A stretch of DNA of 64,000 nucleotides. It comes from Pseudoalteromonas prydzensis (GTDB lineage: Bacteria; Pseudomonadota; Gammaproteobacteria; Enterobacterales; Alteromonadaceae). Within the stretch, counting starts at the first letter, position 1; each line of letters starts with the position of its first letter. Positions 62,432-64,000 of this stretch are shown here, piece after piece. Made by a program: the position numbers and the translations under genes. The stretch spans positions 62,001 through 126,000 of the forward strand of contig NZ_BDDT01000006.1 in assembly GCF_001661495.1 (NCBI RefSeq), in the 5' to 3' direction. The notes under the pieces were generated by a model, which was not told where the DNA came from, did not search any database, and saw nothing but the letters and a program-made list of their open reading frames with translations.

Positions 62432-62719
62432 ATGAAAAATACATGCAACTGTTTTACAGAAAATTTAGAGCGCATTAAAAATCATTTAACTGAGTCGGGA
62501 GCAATACCTGAAGGCGCAATTGATATTGATGTTCGTTGGCAAAACCAAGTTTTTATTTTAAGTGATAGGGATTTTTCACCAGTGAACCCAAAAATAAATA
62601 TCGCATTCAGAGCGCCTAAAAAAGGCGGTGGACACGCACGCAATTTGTGTAAAAACGATGTTTCTATAATGGCTACTCATTGTTGTTATTGCGGCCGTAA
62701 ATACAACCAAGCCGACTAA
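62432..62719 (+). CDS. Small cysteine-rich early protein
   Basis: The 95-residue protein has Cys pairs at the N-terminus (NTCNCFTENLERIKNHL), a middle AIDIDVRWQNQVFILSDRDF and a C-terminal CCYCGRKYNQAD, suggesting a zinc-binding site. The stop codon overlaps the next start by one base (TAATG). Function unknown. Confidence 0.65.
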   Translation: MKNTCNCFTENLERIKNHLTESGAIPEGAIDIDVRWQNQVFILSDRDFSPVNPKINIAFRAPKKGGGHARNLCKNDVSIMATHCCYCGRKYNQAD

Positions 62720-62889
62720 TGACCGAATTTGAGCAAGCAACGTTAGAAACCTTGGTCAGCTTTAAAGCCAAAGACCAAGCCGAGATCAAACAGTTACTAA
62801 CTAACAAAAAGCTCAAAAAAGAAGCCTGCGCACTCGTTAAAAAATGGAACGACAAACGTAAACAACTGGGCTTAATCCCTTGGGAATAA
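62719..62889 (+). CDS. 56-residue lysine-rich early protein
   Basis: A short helical frame (MTEFEQATLETLVSFKAKDQ, ending KQLGLIPWE) coupled by TAATG to the preceding gene. Conserved-looking but family not recognised. Confidence 0.6.
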   Translation: MTEFEQATLETLVSFKAKDQAEIKQLLTNKKLKKEACALVKKWNDKRKQLGLIPWE

Positions 62890-62900
62890 CAGGTATAACA

Positions 62901-63146
62901 ATGGCAAACGAAAAAGTTTTTAAACATGACGGCACCACTTTTGGCGCTCATTACGCTGCAGAAAAGTGGCTTAGAGAAAACGGCTTTAGTTATGGTTCAA
63001 GTAGTCATGATGGCCCTGCTGGCATAGTTAAAGGAGACGCTGCTATTGCTAAATATCGCCACCTATCTGAAGACGATAAAGAAGCAATGGACGGCTGGCT
63101 TTATTCTGGCCGTGATCAAGATGCACGAATTGTTTTTAACACTTAG
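62901..63146 (+). CDS. 81-residue early protein, unknown
   Basis: The chosen ATG at 62901 (MANEKVFKHDGTTFGAHYAA) follows a weak AGG ribosome binding site; the frame is open 7 codons upstream into the previous gene. It contains AIAKYRHLSEDDKEAMDGWL. Function unknown. Confidence 0.6.
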   Translation: MANEKVFKHDGTTFGAHYAAEKWLRENGFSYGSSSHDGPAGIVKGDAAIAKYRHLSEDDKEAMDGWLYSGRDQDARIVFNT

Positions 63147-63159
63147 TAAGGATAAATCA

Positions 63160-63276
63160 ATGCACAAATTCAAACGCCACAGCGTAGCTCAGCAACGGGC
63201 TCGCATTCGCCAGTTTTATCAACGTAAACACGCTGTGCAAAGCGCACAGCCAACACAAACCAAAAAAATCGCATAG
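63160..63276 (+). CDS. 38-residue basic early protein
   Basis: A short, very basic frame (MHKFKRHSVAQQRARIRQFY, ending QTKKIA) with AAGGA upstream of the ATG. It may bind nucleic acid. Function unknown. Confidence 0.55.
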   Translation: MHKFKRHSVAQQRARIRQFYQRKHAVQSAQPTQTKKIA

Positions 63277-63285
63277 GAGAAACTA

Positions 63286-63573
63286 ATGAACGCACACCAA
63301 GCAGCAGAGAGAATGCTAGAAACTGGGCTGTTTTACACTGAAATATTAATAGCACGCGAGTTTGGTGAATCAGCTAAACACGGTGCTATGTGCTTAAAAA
63401 GCATAAAAAACAATAAGCGCTACACCATAGTTGAAGAACAACACCCAGTTAAAAAAGTAAAGGTAATCGCCATCGATGGCCGTCGAGTCACCATCGACCA
63501 ATTACAAAACACCGCGCTGTTATTTAAGCGCCCAAATATGTTGATTGAGGAGAGCACCCATGGCAACAGGTAA
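63286..63573 (+). CDS. 95-residue early protein, unknown
   Basis: A clear AGGAGA ribosome binding site precedes the ATG. It has AAERMLETGLFYTEILIARE, KKVKVIAIDGRRVTIDQLQN and an overlap of 14 bases with the next gene. Function unknown. Confidence 0.65.
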   Translation: MNAHQAAERMLETGLFYTEILIAREFGESAKHGAMCLKSIKNNKRYTIVEEQHPVKKVKVIAIDGRRVTIDQLQNTALLFKRPNMLIEESTHGNR

Positions 63574-63799
63574 CGTAAAAAATATCAACGATGCAACTCC
63601 TATCGTAACAGACGAATTACTTTTGAAGCTCAGTGATAAACAACAAATACAAGTTTTAAAGATAGAACGTGATGCCCTAATCGAAGTTAACGAAGTAGAC
63701 GACTTCCCGTTTAACTACGTAGTGAAATTAGGAATTATGAGTTGCGCTTTAGCGTCTATAACAAAGGTGATCCATGAAAATAATACCAATGATATTTAA
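63560..63799 (+). CDS. 79-residue early protein, unknown
   Basis: The ATG at 63560 follows GAGGAGAG. The protein contains LLLKLSDKQQIQVLKIERDA and YVVKLGIMSCALASITKVIH, mostly helical. It overlaps both neighbours. Function unknown. Confidence 0.6.
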   Translation: MATGNVKNINDATPIVTDELLLKLSDKQQIQVLKIERDALIEVNEVDDFPFNYVVKLGIMSCALASITKVIHENNTNDI

Positions 63800-64000
63800 C
63801 CAGCAAATGGTTCAAGCCTTAGCTGAAGGCCGCAAGACAGTTACGCGCAGGCCAATGAAGCTAGAGACAAAAGATTGTGATTTAGGTTGCTTACTAAAGC
63901 CAAATGAAGTGGCTGGAGAAGTGAATAACGATAACTTTCAAAACGCATCTTACAGAGTAGGTGATCTTATTTGGGTTCGTGAAACCTTTCAGGCTTACGT
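63774..64000 (+). CDS. Phage ASCH-like protein, 5' part only
   Basis: The gene runs off the window. The visible 75 residues (MKIIPMIFNQQMVQALAEGR, KTVTRRPMK, YRVGDLIWVRETFQAY) match a common lambdoid-phage early protein with an ASCH-like RNA-binding fold, recognised by GRKT-x-TRR and GD-x-x-WVRE. Starts inside the end of the preceding gene. Confidence 0.7.
   Translation, partial: MKIIPMIFNQQMVQALAEGRKTVTRRPMKLETKDCDLGCLLKPNEVAGEVNNDNFQNASYRVGDLIWVRETFQAY

Larger units (their letters stand above)
33686..64000. mobile_element. Lambdoid siphovirus prophage, left part (right end outside the window)
   Basis: From just after tRNA-Pro to the window edge every recognisable gene is phage-like. Late genes are on the minus strand in HK97/lambda order (Q, lysis, terminase, portal, protease, capsid, connectors, tail, tip). 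The immunity region is at 59 kb and a plus-strand early operon runs off the right edge. All essential late genes look intact. The exact left boundary is placed after the tRNA by inference; the integrase and second att site are not visible. Replication is of the primase/VapE (P4-like) kind rather than lambda O/P. Confidence 0.9.

Overview
The window looks like a chromosomal segment of a marine gammaproteobacterium of the Alteromonadales, most likely Pseudoalteromonas. I infer this from the AT-leaning composition, the gene content (recCBD, tolQRAB-pal-cpoB, ruvCAB, a TonB receptor with phosphatases), the protein sequences and a tandem tRNA-Lys array. I could not search a database, so the genus is an inference. 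Bases 1-33,685 are host chromosome. Bases from about 33,690 to the right edge are a lambdoid (HK97/lambda-like siphovirus) prophage that continues past the window.

Host part, left to right: the 3' end of a DUF1778 antitoxin gene and its GNAT toxin; a decayed gene fragment; the recC-recB-recD operon (minus strand); a minus-strand cassette of a TonB-dependent receptor, an alkaline-phosphatase-superfamily enzyme and a PhoD-like phosphatase; a frameshifted PTS-EIIC/EAL gene; an Old Yellow Enzyme gene divergent from a TetR regulator with two palindromic operators between them; a DUF2750 gene; tRNA-Ser(GGA); nadA; eight identical tandem tRNA-Lys(UUU) genes behind one strong promoter; tolQ-tolR-tolA-tolB-pal-cpoB; a 0.9 kb gap that holds a candidate structured small RNA with its own promoter and terminator; ruvC-ruvA-ruvB behind a LexA box; the ybbA-ybbP ABC transporter, whose ATPase gene abuts the divergent tesA; and tRNA-Pro(GGG).

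Prophage part: the late genes lie on the minus strand and are read right to left. From the regulatory end they are: a P4-like replication pair (PriCT-2/Toprim primase and VapE-type ATPase), a Q-type antiterminator, a two-gene AT-rich insert (moron), a late promoter followed by two terminators, a lysis cassette (SAR endolysin, Rz/Rz1, pinholin-like holin), HNH endonuclease, small and large terminase, portal, ClpP-type protease, capsid, connectors, tail terminator, tail tube, tail chaperones with a -1 frameshift site, tape measure, a tail protein with a sialate-O-acetylesterase-like domain, a DUF1833-like protein, an NlpC/P60 peptidase and the TipJ tip protein. The switch region has an S24 LexA/CI-type repressor (plus strand) facing a YdaS/Cro-like gene (minus strand). 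A 15-bp operator, TAAACC-N3-GGTTTA, recurs there and again 2 kb to the right, in front of a plus-strand early operon of small genes that runs off the window. This layout parallels the OR/OL arrangement of lambda. The integrase and the far attachment site are not in the window.

The observations I rate highest are the candidate sRNA at 27,020-27,199, the paired operator clusters, the inverted 9-bp iteron cluster at 54.9-55.2 kb that may be the phage replication origin, the Q/late-promoter/tandem-terminator control unit, and the unknown membrane-protein moron between them.
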